This document shows positions 35,535 to 53,686 of a stretch of DNA of 64,000 bases, piece after piece. The position numbers were made by a program, and so were the translations under genes. Source of the DNA: Ceratothoa steindachneri. Taxonomy: Eukaryota; Arthropoda; Malacostraca; Isopoda; Cymothoidae. The notes below the pieces were generated by a model. It was given only the letters and a program-made list of their open reading frames with translations. It was not told the DNA's origin and did no database searches. Within the stretch, counting starts at the first letter, position 1. Every line of letters starts with the position of its first letter. Where the stretch lies: the NCBI GenBank assembly GCA_963969495.1, contig OZ018327.1:176103522-176167521 (forward strand), in the 5' to 3' direction.

Positions 35535-36480
35535 TGGTCTAACGAGACGTAAAAAAGCCTTCAACAAGGCATGGATCGAAGGTCTCGAATACAAGATATC
35601 GATACTCAGGTTGAGTCCGCCCCCCCGTCATCTCGCAAGAATTATCCACAGCTACCTCACCATCAGGAGAGCATTGGTAGCATTCGGGACCACGTCAGAG
35701 TCCTATTTGACTCGCTATCCGGAATTCCCTAAAGAGAGTGTCTGAGTCCCACTCTCTTTACGTCTATGTTCCGAAACCGCCACTCCCTAGAACATTCAAC
35801 ATACAGTACGCGGACTACATAACCCAGATTGCGAGTCCTTTAAACAAGATCTGAAGGAGTGATGTCGAGGGCGACTGAAGTCGAGGCCCAAAATTTCTCC
35901 AGTTTCGAAGCGGAGAAGTGGAAAATCCAAACAAATAGGACTAAATTAAAAACAGTCACAATGGGCAGACTGGGACTGGAAAACAAGATCAAGCACGGCA
36001 CAGGAATCAATCTAAACTGCAAGATTCAAGTTGGGAAACTGGCACTTACCAAACTATACCGATTTTGAAATCTAAACGCAAATAACAAGAAGAAACTGTG
36101 CGCGTCCTTAGTGAGAACGATCCTGATGTCACAGAAGCTCCACTCAGTACATCATCGGGCAGCAGAATGAGCTAAATGCAATGGGTCAAATATCAAACCT
36201 AACGCTTCATCCACAACATAATAAAATACGACCATTATGTCATGTCAAGCGTGCTTCTGAGAAGAACCGCGATCGACCACAGTAAATGCCTGCCTGCATT
36301 TACGATACACCGCTATTTGGAACAGCCTGGTGGAAACTATGCCACCAGGAAAGTTAGAAGATTTGTTCAGACTACATAACTGGAAGAGATATAAATCGTA
36401 TATGCCTCCAGCAAGGTCGTGGCTATACTGACCATCTACAGGTAGCCCTGCAGCTAACTCGTTCACGAATCAAAGAGTAA
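35535..36480 (+). pseudogene. Jockey-like LINE fragment, RT C-terminal part
   Basis: Plus strand: KAFNKAWIEGLEYKI (RT block with K-A-F, about 35555), ARIIHSYLTIRRALV (about 35635), then degraded NIQHTVR in place of the F/Y-x-DD box (about 35800), and a thumb-like FKLGNWHL (about 36030). Many stops. Related to the LINE at 57000 (compare DKVWQRGMQYKILRLGL there). Confidence 0.6.
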
Positions 36481-36934
36481 TTAAATATATAACTTAGACT
36501 CTGACCAACTTACTCGATATGCCCTGAAACAATATGTTAGTGTAACATAAAAAATTATTGATCAGTAGAGTGATATAGTCTCTAACCAAATTTCTCGATG
36601 AAAGGATTCTATTTATTAAAATTTATTCACTGGGTTACAGAAAAAGATTTTATCATATCGTCTAAGTTTCAACTGAATACGAAAATGACATCCATTTCCT
36701 CTGATCAGACCAGGCGTAAGTGCTAAAGCGATTTTTTAAAAAATCTGATCTTAAAACTAAATAAATTACATTTTTGTGACATGTTCGGTTAACTTTTGTT
36801 AGTTTTTCAAATACAAAATAAGTTTTTAAGATAAAAAACATCGTTTTCTAACATAATTTAATAATTAAATGTTAATAAAAATTGATTAGTGTACATTGAA
36901 TTGTAGACAGAGATAAGGGTAAGTAAATGTAAAT
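36481..36934. other. No recognisable gene
   Basis: AT-rich spacer. Confidence 0.5.
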
Positions 36935-37690
36935 TGTTCAAAATTACTAGTATGCTCAGCGGTAGTGATGTCTTTCTTCAGAGTCAAACAGTAATCCACC
37001 ATCATGACTGCATACCAGCGTCCCTGATAGCTGGTCTCCATCTCTTCCATGTTATGATGCAATCTTTCTTTTGCTCTTCGCTCATTGATCCTAGATTTTC
37101 AGGAAACCGATTCATGTGTGAGATTAAGTAAAGCATGTTGATGTTCATGTTCCATCCGAGGCTTTAGAAAGCAGTAAGCATATCGGTGACAAGTTCTATG
37201 TAGTTCCTGGCCTTCTTGTTGCCAAGAAAGTTCTTCATGAACACAAAAAAACTTACACGCTCCCAGTTCCACGCTGGATCTCAGGTAAGCTAATAGGCTT
37301 GAGGACCATCAAAGATGCCAGCTTTCAACTTCTCCATTGTCAATGCCGGAAAATTGTGGCATAAGTGAGTGCAGCAGCCACCACTATCCTTATCAAGAGC
37401 TTTGGTGAACTGTTTTATTAAGCCAAACTTGATGTGCAAGGGTGAGAAGAGTGTCCTGTCTCTGTCCATCAGAGGGTTGTTTATTACGTTTCTTGCTCTG
37501 TGAGGAATAATTCTCCCCTTATAGGCAAATCCTTTTTCGTGTAATGCTGTTCTCGGTCCCTACTATCCCATATGTACAAAACGCACTTATACTTGGTGGA
37601 CACGGATTGTTTTCCTAACAAAAAGTTAACCATTTTCAGGTCAACACAAATCAACCACTCATATTGATCGTAACGAATTTTCTCCAGACG
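36935..37690 (-). pseudogene. Family A repeat protein, C-terminal half
   Basis: Minus strand across frames: RYDQYEWLICVDLKMVNFLL (about 37670), DRDRTLFSPLHIKFGLIKQF (about 37460-37400), NFPALTMEKLKAGIFDGPQ (about 37340), NFLGNKKARNYIELVTDML (about 37220), LGSMSEEQ (about 37090) and ERLHHNMEEME after a frame change (about 37060). These match, in order, the middle and C-terminal blocks of the copies at 20620 and 31990. Several stops. Confidence 0.65.
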
Positions 37691-37699
37691 TACTTCTTC

Positions 37700-40445
37700 G
37701 TTTCATCCTAGTCATTCAGTGTTTATTTGTACTAGTTATTATATTGTTGACCTCGATAGCACATATAAATATAATTCCCAGGCATACACAAATTTGTTTG
37801 TTCGAATAAAGGTTGAATTTGAAGATTAAACCTACGTGACTGACTGCGGTAAACACACGAGGGATTTGAATACAACGAGATAGTAAATCCGTTTATCGAG
37901 GTTTAGTGAGTGAGTAATCCCAGTCCCACTTCCTAGGCATATATTATAATCCCGCACCAAGGTAAAGTGGAGGTGAAGTGTAGCCAATACACCTACCGTA
38001 GCCACTTCCGGTGAATAAGAATAATCCCGGTGCGTCCCTTTTTTATCAAAATCAAGATAATGGTCCCCTGAGTGTGTTCTCACTCAGTAAAAGCCAATCA
38101 TGGGTGGACTTATGTAATATTGAGAATTAAGCCGAGTGGATTGCTTATTAATTGCCAAAGGATCGTCCAAAATAGTTAAACACACAGATGCAAAAATAAT
38201 CTTTAATATACAGGAATTTCGAAATATGAAATAGCATATATAGGTATAAATAGGATTAGTCTTTGCACTGAACAGGTAAGTCTATATATAATGTAGGGAT
38301 TACACTTGAATTCTACGTACTAGGATGCTTGCGTCTTAATTGCACCCGACAGAATGAATTGAATAATATTATGGAATTAAGCACTGAATTAATCACTTGA
38401 AATAATCGAAGTTATGAGTTCGGGATGTAAATTCTAGTTAACGGTTGAACTGGTGAAGTTAGGGGAGGGGATAATTCACTTTAACGATACCTTGGAGTTC
38501 GTAAGTATTTGGAGGGTGACGGTGAAGGTCTTCTTCTCCTGACGATGTGCACGCTTAGCCCGGTCGTCCGAGGTTACCGAATGTGTGAGTAATCCTAGAT
38601 CACCGTCCTGATGTAATGATCCTAGGCCGGATCGCGAAGGCGAGTCAAACTGTGACTCAGATCGGAATTCTTCTCCTCGAAGTGTCCGTTTCGATTATTG
38701 GCTCCGGGAGTGGGTAGCCAAAATGATTACCTAGCTGCGTCTAGGGTAATCCGCAGAGGGAGGTCCTGTGTAACCTCTAACTCTGAAGGGACGGGGGGGT
38801 CTGCGAGAAGTTTGGCACCTACAAGTACCATGACGGCAGCAACCAATTCCCCGAAGTTTCTTTCTTGCAACGGGCTATTTCCTTTGTGGGAGTAGCTCTA
38901 GACACAACGAAGTCCAAGATCTTCTGCCTGGCTCCAGGGAGAATTTTCCCTTTTATTTTCCTCATGAGCTAAAATCGAGAGAGAGCACCGAATTCTCATT
39001 AAATTCATATCGCTGCGCGAAAGACCTTTTGTCTGCTGCCAGACATGAGACATATTTACACCTCGCCTCGATCCGAGGTTTCCTCGTCTCGAACTGGGGG
39101 TTTATGATGGCGCGAGAAGGGATGAAGGAGATTCGAAGTGAAAAGGCGAATTTAGAATAAGGGGGGGGCGACACGCAGTTGTGTCGGTGTATTTATGTAT
39201 ACACTAATGTATGGGGTATTTAGGCTTCTACACAGTTCCACTTTTCTCTAAGAGTGCTTTACTTTAATTATTTAACCAGGGAGGATTCGTATTATGATAT
39301 ATCTATTGCCATTTGCATCGTTCGAGGATCTAATTGACAACTCAGAAAAAAATATACTTTTAATTACATAAAGGAATGAAATATTAAATCTTTAAATACA
39401 CTTTCATACGGAATGGGAAATAACAGAAAGGTGAATAAGTTTTGGATTCGTGTACCTTTAACTCAGAGGAAGTCGACAGTTGTGTGACTTTGAAAGTAAG
39501 TGTAATCGCTTTGTTGATTTGAGGCGAGTTGACTGGAGGCTGCCTCGCTTCGACGAGGAGGGTTGAGAAAAGAGCTGATGCTTCTCACTGGGTAGGTCTA
39601 GGCGCGTGGCGAGGCTTCTTGATTTGAAGATGTAAGTGAGGGGATTTGGGATGAACGGAAGTTATTCCGATCCCTGTGTTACAAATTCAGGCTTCTCGAT
39701 GAGACTTAAACAAGAGGTGAATCTTTTCTCGAATGGAAATTCCCGTTGGTATTCCTCAATGGTGATGGGTATCTCTGTTTTTTCAGATAACTGAGATAAG
39801 GGATTTTCTATAGATGAGAATGGTATGAGAGTGGGTCTCGATACCACTGGTCTGCTCTCCTAAGCGACCAAAAGAATGGCCTCGGGAGGGTAAGTCCGAC
39901 TCGGTTCCACTTATCTTCTTGATTTCCTGTTTGACGCAGGGAATTGTCTTCTTCTCTCGATTTTCACGCGGATTCTCTTCTTCATTTCTCAAGATCGAAC
40001 TATATATACGTCGATTTTCCCCTGGGGGAGGGAAAGGGAGAGGAAAAAGTTTAGGAGGGGCGACCCTCACTAGCCCACAGTTTGCCCCTTCTGGTTTACG
40101 CACGGGGAAGGTGAGATTTCGTCTATTTGGCGAAAATAGACAAACAATCGGGAAAGTGAGCCTATTCATAGATTTTTTCCGACGAAGCCTTAGGCAGCAA
40201 GATTTTCATTCTAAAGGCTCTCACATCATCCTATGTTTATATTAACGGATTGCGAAATCTGCTGACTGAAATCCTTCTTTGCGAGCAACTTCACATCTTG
40301 GGCAGCGGGGAAAGGGGGACGGGGGGGGGAGGGTAAAGCCTTAGGCCAAGTGGAGCGTAATGGTTGACGATGTATAGCTAAACTAGTCGTCTGCTTGTCT
40401 TTCCTTGTGATATTCATTCTCTCACAGTAGACACCGATTATACAA
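37700..40445. other. GC-richer unexplained block
   Basis: About 2.7 kb with clearly more G+C than its surroundings, long G or C runs (for example 39161-39167), but no convincing coding frame on either strand. Part near 38440 recurs at 7939. This composition, with no gene, fits a long LTR or a decayed element. No matching terminal repeats were found by eye. Confidence 0.35.
40307..40333 (+). other. G-quadruplex-forming run
   Basis: Four G-tracts (4, 5, 9 and 3 Gs) separated by AAA, AC and A meet the usual G4 pattern within 27 bases. It lies in the unexplained block. Confidence 0.7.
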
Positions 40446-40659
40446 CGACGGAGTGAAGTGAGAGATATATGAAGGCTTAAATGTTAATTTTGGAATGATA
40501 TTTAAAAGATATGTAAAAGATAATTAAAAAGGTAATTCAGTGGATATTTACAGGATCACAAATGATAATACGTAAATTGGGTTCTGTAACAATGAAAATG
40601 AACGAATTTTGTGAGTCTCGGTAGTTACAATATTGCAACGCATTTTAAAAGAGTTTAAT

Positions 40660-40947
<288 letters not shown>

Positions 40948-41059
40948 GTACATATATATTGTTTGACTTATCAATTAAATTGGATATACAATTACATATA
41001 AAAATTACTTTGAAGTACTGCCCAATTACGTAGAAGATGATGCGAGTACTGTCATAGAG

Positions 41060-41720
41060 GAGTTTTTTCTTTCAATCTGTATGCCAACAGTTTGGCAGAG
41101 GACGTTGACAAGCTGAGATCGCAAAATAAATCATTTAGCTCCTTTTGAGAAAAAAATATGTGGAGCATCATCATCAAAACCCCCTTCTTCTTCATCTTCT
41201 TCAACAATAGATAAATCTTCATCACTGATGTGTAAGTTCTCCAAAGACAGGTAGTGGAATTTTATCATAATGAGTTACAGGGCGACTTTCTAATTGAAGA
41301 TCAGGATACTTGAGGCTACTCTGGTTCTTTATGTTGATCTCATTCAAATCAAAAGTGCAGAAGTAGCAGTTAGTTCCATGGTTTAGCTCCCTCCAAACCG
41401 TGGAAATTCCACAAACTTCAGACAACTTCTCTTGCCCTTAGTCCAATGACAGAGATACTCGGTACATGTTTTGCATAACATATGTGGTGCCAAAACTTTT
41501 GCCTGGTCACAAAAGTTCATACCAAAATAAGCATGGTAAGCATGCTTTATGAAATTTGTGACTGGATTCCTACTAGGAACAACAGTATATTCGCCGCAGA
41601 TGTAGCAGAATACATCGAACTTATTTTTGCAAGCTCTTCTGGCCAAATCCATTCCATTCACTTCCAAAAGAAAAATACCAGAAAAATTGCCGCATATAAA
41701 CTCTTTAGAAATCATTTATT
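41060..41720 (-). pseudogene. Family A repeat protein, N-terminal half
   Basis: Minus strand: FDVFCYICGEYTVVPSRNPVTNF (about 41620), HAYFGMNFCDQAKVLAPHMLCKTC (about 41540-41465), then after a frameshift VWRELNHGTNCYFCTFDL (about 41390), KYPDLQLESRPVTHYDKIPLPV (about 41310-41245), followed by an acidic segment rich in D/E (about 41210-41160). The C-terminal half is absent. Here the CYFC and KYPDL blocks are continuous, whereas the copy at 31990 has a probable intron between them. Confidence 0.65.
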
Positions 41721-42309
41721 TATAGAAATAAGAAAGATTTTTTATCAACAAAATAGGAAATACCTGTAGATGTAAAAACTCTGTATAAAACATCATGTAG
41801 CGATAAATCAAAAAGTTTACCTGACTGAGGAAACACCAATGTGATTTTTGGATTTATCACCTAAAATTTGTCGTAAAATGAGCCAAAAAAAAACCTCACA
41901 CATCTTGGGAATCCGCTTTCGCGGATTCCTATTATCATTATTCGTAAGAAGAGAGGAGTGATGTGAATTAGTAAAATAAAGAAGCGAGGCATAAGGTACA
42001 AGAGATAGAAAAAAAAATAAAGAGAGAGATAGGTGGTGAGAATACGTCAGTCAAGGCTCGTTGGTGTTATGACAAATACTACTTAAGAGTAGTTTAATAT
42101 TCCAATCATATTTATATCACATAACAGGAATAGAATTAATGTAATAATACATCTGCTAAAGGGAATTCGCTTTCCTCACCTTACGAAACTTTAACAGAAT
42201 GATCATCAGGCAAAGACCGTCGAGGCTGGTTCAAGGAAGAAGGAAAGTGTGTAATTCTGGGGTGAATGAAAAATAAAAGGAGTTGAGGATTTGAATAATG
42301 AATTATTTC
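41721..42309. other. No recognisable gene; one perfect hairpin
   Basis: AT-rich. GGAATCCGC (41908-41916) and its reverse complement (41921-41929) form a 9-pair hairpin with a 4-base loop. No other structure was seen. Confidence 0.55.
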
Positions 42310-42640
42310 AACAGCTCATACTTTTTAAAGTTAAATTTACAACTGATATTTGTAGATTCTGTTCTTAAAGATATTCATTATTGTGCTTCTAACGACATTC
42401 TTAGGCGACTTATTCCATGTCTGTGTTATTTTATAAGAAAAGAATCTCTGTGCTATCGCAGTACTTAATCAATTGTTGATTTTTTAACCGGTAAGTAGTC
42501 AACACGTTCAGTATTATAAAGAGTTCGATTAGTTTGCTGCGCCCTCTCCACTTTTCCATTGATAGTAAATTAAGGCTCCTCAGACTGTCTTAATACCATA
42601 TATTTCCAAGTTCAAGAATTGACTTCGCGCTGTACGCGTT
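42310..42640 (-). pseudogene. CR1/Jockey-like LINE, C-terminal remnant
   Basis: Minus strand: a FLNLEIYGIKTV-like block (about 42610), LNVLTTYRL (about 42500), then KITQTWNKSPKNVVRSTIMN and FKNRIYKY (about 42430-42350). These align in order with the ORF2 C-terminal domain of the CR1 at 23710-24102 (RLRELNLFSLE, FFTYRICGKWNALSVEVV, FKSRLDKV). No RT core remains. Confidence 0.5.
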
Positions 42641-42739
42641 CCAATATTACAATGTCCATGGAAATCAGCACTAACATGATATCTCAAATTATATCTTACA
42701 AGGGCGTTATACACTCGTGCCAATTATCATCGAATAGGT

Positions 42740-43440
42740 AACTTTTATCGTATAAGACCTCTTCCATCCCGGGTAAATGCAGAAACTCAACGTGGCATCG
42801 ATTTCACAAGTAAACGGATGATCTATGAACAAATGTTGACATATGCTGGCTTGATAGCTATTTTATACTTCGCTAATATTTTTAGGTGCCCGCTCTTGAT
42901 GCGAATACACCGGGCCACCATGTCCCATAAATGCTCGCTTCGGTTCATATTGGGTGAATTTTGTCTGAAAACCATTCATCGGAACTCTCCAGAATGTCAC
43001 AAGAACCAACTTTAGGCAACTTGGTTCTTATGACACGGTAATTTATCCTGTAGGAATATGCCATCTTTGTTGGAGTATATGAAATCCGTGAATGAATGCA
43101 AATTGCCATCAAGTAGTGCAATGTAGCTGTCACCCATCAATAACGTGTTTAAGTGGACCAATCGACCGAATCCATACAAATAAACCACTTCTACCAGAAT
43201 AGAACTACTGAAATCTTGCGCAGTGCCTTCTTGACAACTGGAGTATATGGCCTCACGAGGTCTGCGCTACACACTCACTTTACCATCATCCCGAAACAAC
43301 AAGAACCATGACTCATCAGACCAGAGCACATGTTACCAGTCGTCCAAAATCCAATTAGAGACGTGCCCGCCTCAGATGTGGCGCTGTGTCCACTGTCGTG
43401 GTGTTAACATGGTTACTAGTGGGACTTCTGATCCCATGTT
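42740..43440 (-). pseudogene. Tc1-like transposase relic
   Basis: Minus strand: WSDESWFLLF with the first aspartate (about 43320), RRPREA (about 43260), YGFGRLVHLN (about 43170), FLQDKLPCHKN with the second aspartate (about 43040), NSPNMNRSEHLWDMV with the third acidic position (about 42940) and RLLVKSMPR (about 42820). Numerous stops. A third Tc1 lineage in the window. Confidence 0.7.
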
Positions 43441-43589
43441 ACATGGAATGTAAAGAACGATGTACTGACTTGCTGGATATTCGTCTGCTACCACCCGTCT
43501 TCAAAGTGTAAGTGATTTATGCCAGTGTTGCTGTTTTATTTAGATGGATAATTCTAGACACTAGTGGTAAAAATCATTAAGCACTCGTG

Positions 43590-48113
<4,524 letters not shown>

Positions 48114-48196
<83 letters not shown>

Positions 48197-48209
48197 TATA
48201 TATAGATAT
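48114..48209. repeat. (TA)n microsatellite
   Basis: Continuation of the TA tract on the right side of the solo LTR, with a few interruptions toward 48200. Confidence 0.96.
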
Positions 48210-48210
48210 A

Positions 48211-48262
48211 GGCAAAACTAGTTTCGGTATGGAGTTTCCCATACCCTTTTCAGTCGTATAAT
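48211..48262 (-). ncRNA. Hammerhead-like motif beside (TA)n
   Basis: Minus strand: CTGAAAAG, stem II GGTATGG...CCATACC (7 perfect pairs around GAAACT), then GAAAC-TA-GTT as a minimal stem III, leading after about 10 bases into (TA)n. The core reads CTGAAAA, so the invariant G of CUGANGA is an A; activity is doubtful, but layout and context match the other motifs. Confidence 0.38.
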
Positions 48263-48265
48263 GAG

Positions 48266-48971
48266 ACTGGAATGTACAAAACAAGTTAATAAATATCTTA
48301 AAATCTCATCAAAATAGAGAAAAACTGGAGAAAAGGGTTATTAATCAGGAGGTATGGTTCAACCAAGGGCTGGTCGACAGACCAATGAAAGCAAGTAATA
48401 TTCTCCGACTAGTCTAGTTTTTTCTCTTTTCACCACTGCAGGGCTTGTTTATGTGTAGATGCAGCCAGGAGAAGCTTTTAATCCTGACTGCCTTCTTCCT
48501 ACAGTGGAGCACGTGGGAGGGTCAGTGATGGTTTGGGCAGCCATATCTTGGAATTCTTTTGGTCCACTCGTTGCCCTGCATGGTAGGATCAACAGCAACG
48601 AATATCTGAATATTTTGGAAGATCAAGTCCATTCCATGGTTCCGACATTATTCCCTGATTTTGAGTGCTTTTTCAAGATGACAATGCCCCAATACAAACC
48701 GCTCATGTGGTTAAGAATTGGTATGAAGAGCATATGAGCGAGCTAAAATACAATCTCCAGATCTTAATATTTTTGAGTATTTGTGGTGCGTCTTGGAGCG
48801 ACAAGTTAGAAGTTGTTATCGTGCACTGTCGTGTCTGAAACAGCTGGAGCAGATATTGCAAGAAGAATGGCTCAAGATTCCTCTCAATGAAGTCAGGAAG
48901 CTGCATGAGTCAATTTCAAAACGTATCGACGCTGTTTAGAAAGAAAAAGGAGGACCAACTCCGTATTAAAT
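48266..48971 (+). pseudogene. Tc1-like transposase relic, copy B
   Basis: Essentially identical to the relic at 1-706, including its frameshifts, so the damage predates the duplication. Main frame 48459-48737, then the shifted remainder to GGPTPY near 48955. Confidence 0.85.
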
Positions 48972-49015
48972 AAATATTGATTGATATTTAACACGTGTTC
49001 CAATTATTTTATCTA

Positions 49016-49019
<4 letters not shown>

Positions 49020-49102
<83 letters not shown>
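49020..49102. repeat. (TA)n microsatellite, copy B
   Basis: 83 bases against 71 in copy A. Confidence 0.98.
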
Positions 49103-50271
<1,169 letters not shown>

Positions 50272-51560
50272 TGTGATAGAACGAGTTGAAGCTGCGTTAA
50301 TTTCAACTTCTATCACATATTATTTAAAACCACGATGCGCCTATGTGCATCTTCGTTTCGAAGCTTGGCGCCTTATCACAGCCACCGGATGTCAATGTTT
50401 AAACAAGGAGGTTATCGTCCCTCCGTTCGCCCCCATACGCCGACCTCGCCAGATTGAGTTAGGCTTATGGGCAGATAAGGTATTGTTTACAGGCTCGGCT
50501 GTGCATTCCCTCGAAGCTCCCACTCCATTGTTTCCCACGCCAAGGGAGTGTCCTGGCTATTTATATGGAAACTTTACCACTAAGATCAGATTGGAGATCC
50601 AGATTTTCGTCGCGAAATATCAGCACGACCCTCTCTCACTTTGCGCGCCAAGGGACCTCGACCTCGAGATTCACCATCACTTGTCCAGAAGGAGGACAAT
50701 ATCCCTTGAGTGCCAAAGGTTCGAGCCTTTCGTGACGCCAAGTCCCGAAGGCTTCCCCCTCGTGTTCAGAAGAGAACAACGTAGTACAGCAATGGTTCTT
50801 GAGCCCGTAGACAAGAGACGGTTCTCAAACCCCCCCCCCTGTTGTTCAGAAGAGAACAGCATTAGAACAGCCATTGTTCTTGAGCCCGTAGACAAGAGAC
50901 GGTTCCCCCCCCCTGTTGTTCAGAGGAGAACAACATTAGAACAGCCATTGTTCTTGAGCCCGTAGACAAGAGATGGTTCTCACCCCCCCCTTTCTTCAGA
51001 AGAGAACAACGTAGAACAGCCATTGTTCTTCAAGCCGTTCGTCGAGAAACGGTTTTCATTCCCAAGACGCCACGTCAGGATCATCCTATTCCCTCCCGTT
51101 GGCTGGAACTCGCCAGCAGACCGAAAATTCCTTCAAGTCACCTTCCACTGCACCACTAGTGTAAACTTACGTAAGCCAAACGTCACCTTTGAGTACTTAA
51201 CCCTTTTGTCAATTCTATCCTGTGATTTAAATGGTTTATCGAACCATCCCATCTCTTTAACTCTATATTTGTTTTACCTTTTTAAAATCCCTTAAATCCT
51301 TGATTAGCCCGAGCCCCCACGACCCTTTCCATTCTCTGTTTATGTCAATATTTTCCGTCTTGTGTTTGTTGATAGTTATTATTAATAAAACTCTATTTTA
51401 TTAATGATAGCAATATTATTATCCTTGAGCTCAGTTCCACTTCTTAAGCATATCGAAGATACATAATATCGGCCGCCAGACATTAACGCACTCTAGAGAT
51501 AATTAAAGAAGTTCCCTCAACGAATAGTGATATATGGTATATCGTCGGGAGTCATTCTAC

Positions 51561-51564
<4 letters not shown>
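50272..51564 (+). repeat. 5' LTR, copy B
   Basis: TGTGATAGAACG...TACGACA. Possible TATA box TATTTATAT near 50568, AATAAA at 51384-51389. The terminal palindrome is intact (TGTGATAGAA with TTCTATCACA). Confidence 0.93.
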
Positions 51565-51607
<43 letters not shown>

Positions 51608-51957
51608 TATTTAAATTTGGTATCAGGTGTGTAAGGTTTAACGCTATATCTTTGCAAACACTGGTCTCAGTCGAGTAAAGCATAGTGTTATTCGTTATAA
51701 TAATAGAGTATAGTAGTTCCCTTTTGTTTTAACGATTGCTATCCCCTTTTTTGAAATTTAAGAAGCTGGAGTAGCTCAAGGAACTGTTATAATAATTTGT
51801 TTGTGTTTTTTTTGTGATTTTAGTCATTGGTTATTTAGATTGAGAAACCAAGTACGAATAGGTCAGTGCCCATATTTAGGTAGGCTAATTCTATAGAGGC
51901 ATAATTCTTGTTGCAAGGAATTTTAGTTGGCTGACTAGTGCGCCCCCAAGTGCAAAG
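51565..51957 (+). other. Retrotransposon leader, copy B
   Basis: (TA)n of about 41 bases directly after the LTR, then TGGTATCAGG (51618) as a possible primer-binding site, and non-coding leader to the gag ATG at 51958. Confidence 0.5.
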
Positions 51958-52740
51958 ATGACTCAGTTCAAAATCTTTAAAGCGAAAGGAGAATCCTTGG
52001 GACTCTCCGGAAAAGAACTCATTGAGTACGTTCAAGAGGAGCAAAGAAAAGAGCGGGAAGAAAAGGAAAAAGAAAGAGAAAGAGTAATCCGACGAGAGGA
52101 ACGAGAAAGAGAAATACAACGAGAGGAACGAGAAAGAGAAATACAACGAGAAGAACGAGAAAGAAAAATACAACGAGCAGAACCAGAAAGAGAAATCCAA
52201 CGAGAAGAAAGAAGGAAGGATTCGCGCCCCTTCCCAGGAAAGCTGACAAAGTTTCCGAGCCCCGTAAAACCCCAAAACTTCATTCCCCAAAACCAACAAC
52301 GGGACTCCAAACCTCCCGTTAAGATTTCTCCTCCATCTCTCTTCTCGAAGCGACCAATCATATGCTTCACCTGTGGTGTAGAAAACCACATGAGCTGGAA
52401 TTGCCCGCAAAATTCTAGGCTTAAAAGCGGACCAGCCCACCAAGTTCACCAGATTAATACAACCTCGGCTTCCCCGGAGGTACAGACCCAAGCAGAAACT
52501 TCTCCCCCTCCGTCAGGCCACCAGGTAAAGTTGATTTTTTATAAAAGTTCATCGGGAACTTTGAAATATGAGGAGGGCAGCGTGGACGGCTGCCCAGTAT
52601 CAACTCTCGTCAGGGACACAGGATGTACGTGTTTCATCGTGTCCGACGAACTCCTCCCAGTGGCCTCTAACCACGAAAAATTTGCGGTGGTACATGACCA
52701 CCTTGGGCGGGCGAACCGATTCCCCGTCCTTAGATGTTAA
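51958..52740 (+). pseudogene. Gag-protease, copy B, truncated by a stop
   Basis: Same protein as 3597-4493: charged repeat helix, zinc knuckle CFTCGVENHMSWNC and protease DTG. A T-to-A change makes TAA at 52738-52740 where copy A has TAT, cutting it to 260 codons and removing the end of the protease. This nonsense change arose after the duplication or differs between source copies. Confidence 0.85.
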
Positions 52741-52856
52741 CTCGAGTGTCAATATTATGATGGCTGGGCTAAAGTCATTATAGCACCCATACAATTCTGT
52801 TCCGTACTTATAGGACAGAGCCCTCAAGTAAGTTCATTTCTGCCCCCATTTTAAAG

Positions 52857-53264
52857 TTGCCCAACCCGGAAAAATCCTTTGGGATTAAGACCGACGTGAG
52901 CAACGAGGGCATTGGAGTTGTACTCCTTCAATACGAGGATGACGGCACGAGTCATCCAGTTGCATATGCTAGTCGTCAATTATTACCACGCGAAGAGAGA
53001 TATGCCACTATAGAAAAAGAAGCTCTATCAATTATCTGGGTCATAGACAAATTCAAGATGTACTTGATTGGTAAAGAATTTCAGATAGGAACCGACCACC
53101 GTCCGTTAGCCTATATTAGGAATGTGAGACACTCAAACGGCCGCATCATGCGCTGGAGTTTACTCTTGCAAGAGTATCAATTTAAAATAAATTATATAAA
53201 AGGTTCCGATAACCAGGTCGCTGACGCACTCTGTAGGAATGCGTTACCGAATAGCGTAGAGTAA
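52857..53264 (+). pseudogene. RNase H remnant, copy B
   Basis: As 4496-4903, with the same deletion junction upstream. One change in the final motif gives VADALCR in place of VADALSR. Confidence 0.85.
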
Positions 53265-53686
53265 GTGTATTCATAGGATTAGTATCTCCATGTAGGTATA
53301 TACCGTCTTGCACGACTTAAATTAAGATTCTCTTGTAATATAATTAATTAATGTATATGTCTGAATTTTGTAACGCTCAATGTCTAATTTTTTTGTATGT
53401 ATATATATTTGTACCCATTTATTTACGTATAAATTATTTTGTCCCGTATGTACTAATTTTATATCATTTCATTGTTCCATGCCCTTTTTTTTCTTTGATT
53501 AAGTTGTATTAAAGGTTATTTTCCCCTGTAATCTAAAGATCAAAATAATCATATGTAGTGAGGTAATACGAGTTAGGTGCAGGAAGATACGGTTGGTACA
53601 AGAAAATGAGTTCCCCACAACGGAGCTCTATCGTTGTCCCTTCTCTCTTTTTTTTCGAAGTGACAACTTCCCCCGGAATGGAAGGG
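53265..53686 (+). other. Retrotransposon 3' region and polypurine tract, copy B
   Basis: Non-coding; ends with GGAATGGAAGGG (53675-53686) directly before the 3' LTR. Confidence 0.75.

Noticed and set aside
41908..41929. A 9-pair hairpin as a transcription terminator
   Set aside because: The window is eukaryotic and no gene ends there.
42180..42220. CTGATGATC on the minus strand near TTTCGTAAGG as a ribozyme-like PLE end
   Set aside because: Only partial pairing and no (TA)n neighbour or PLE sequence; too weak to call.
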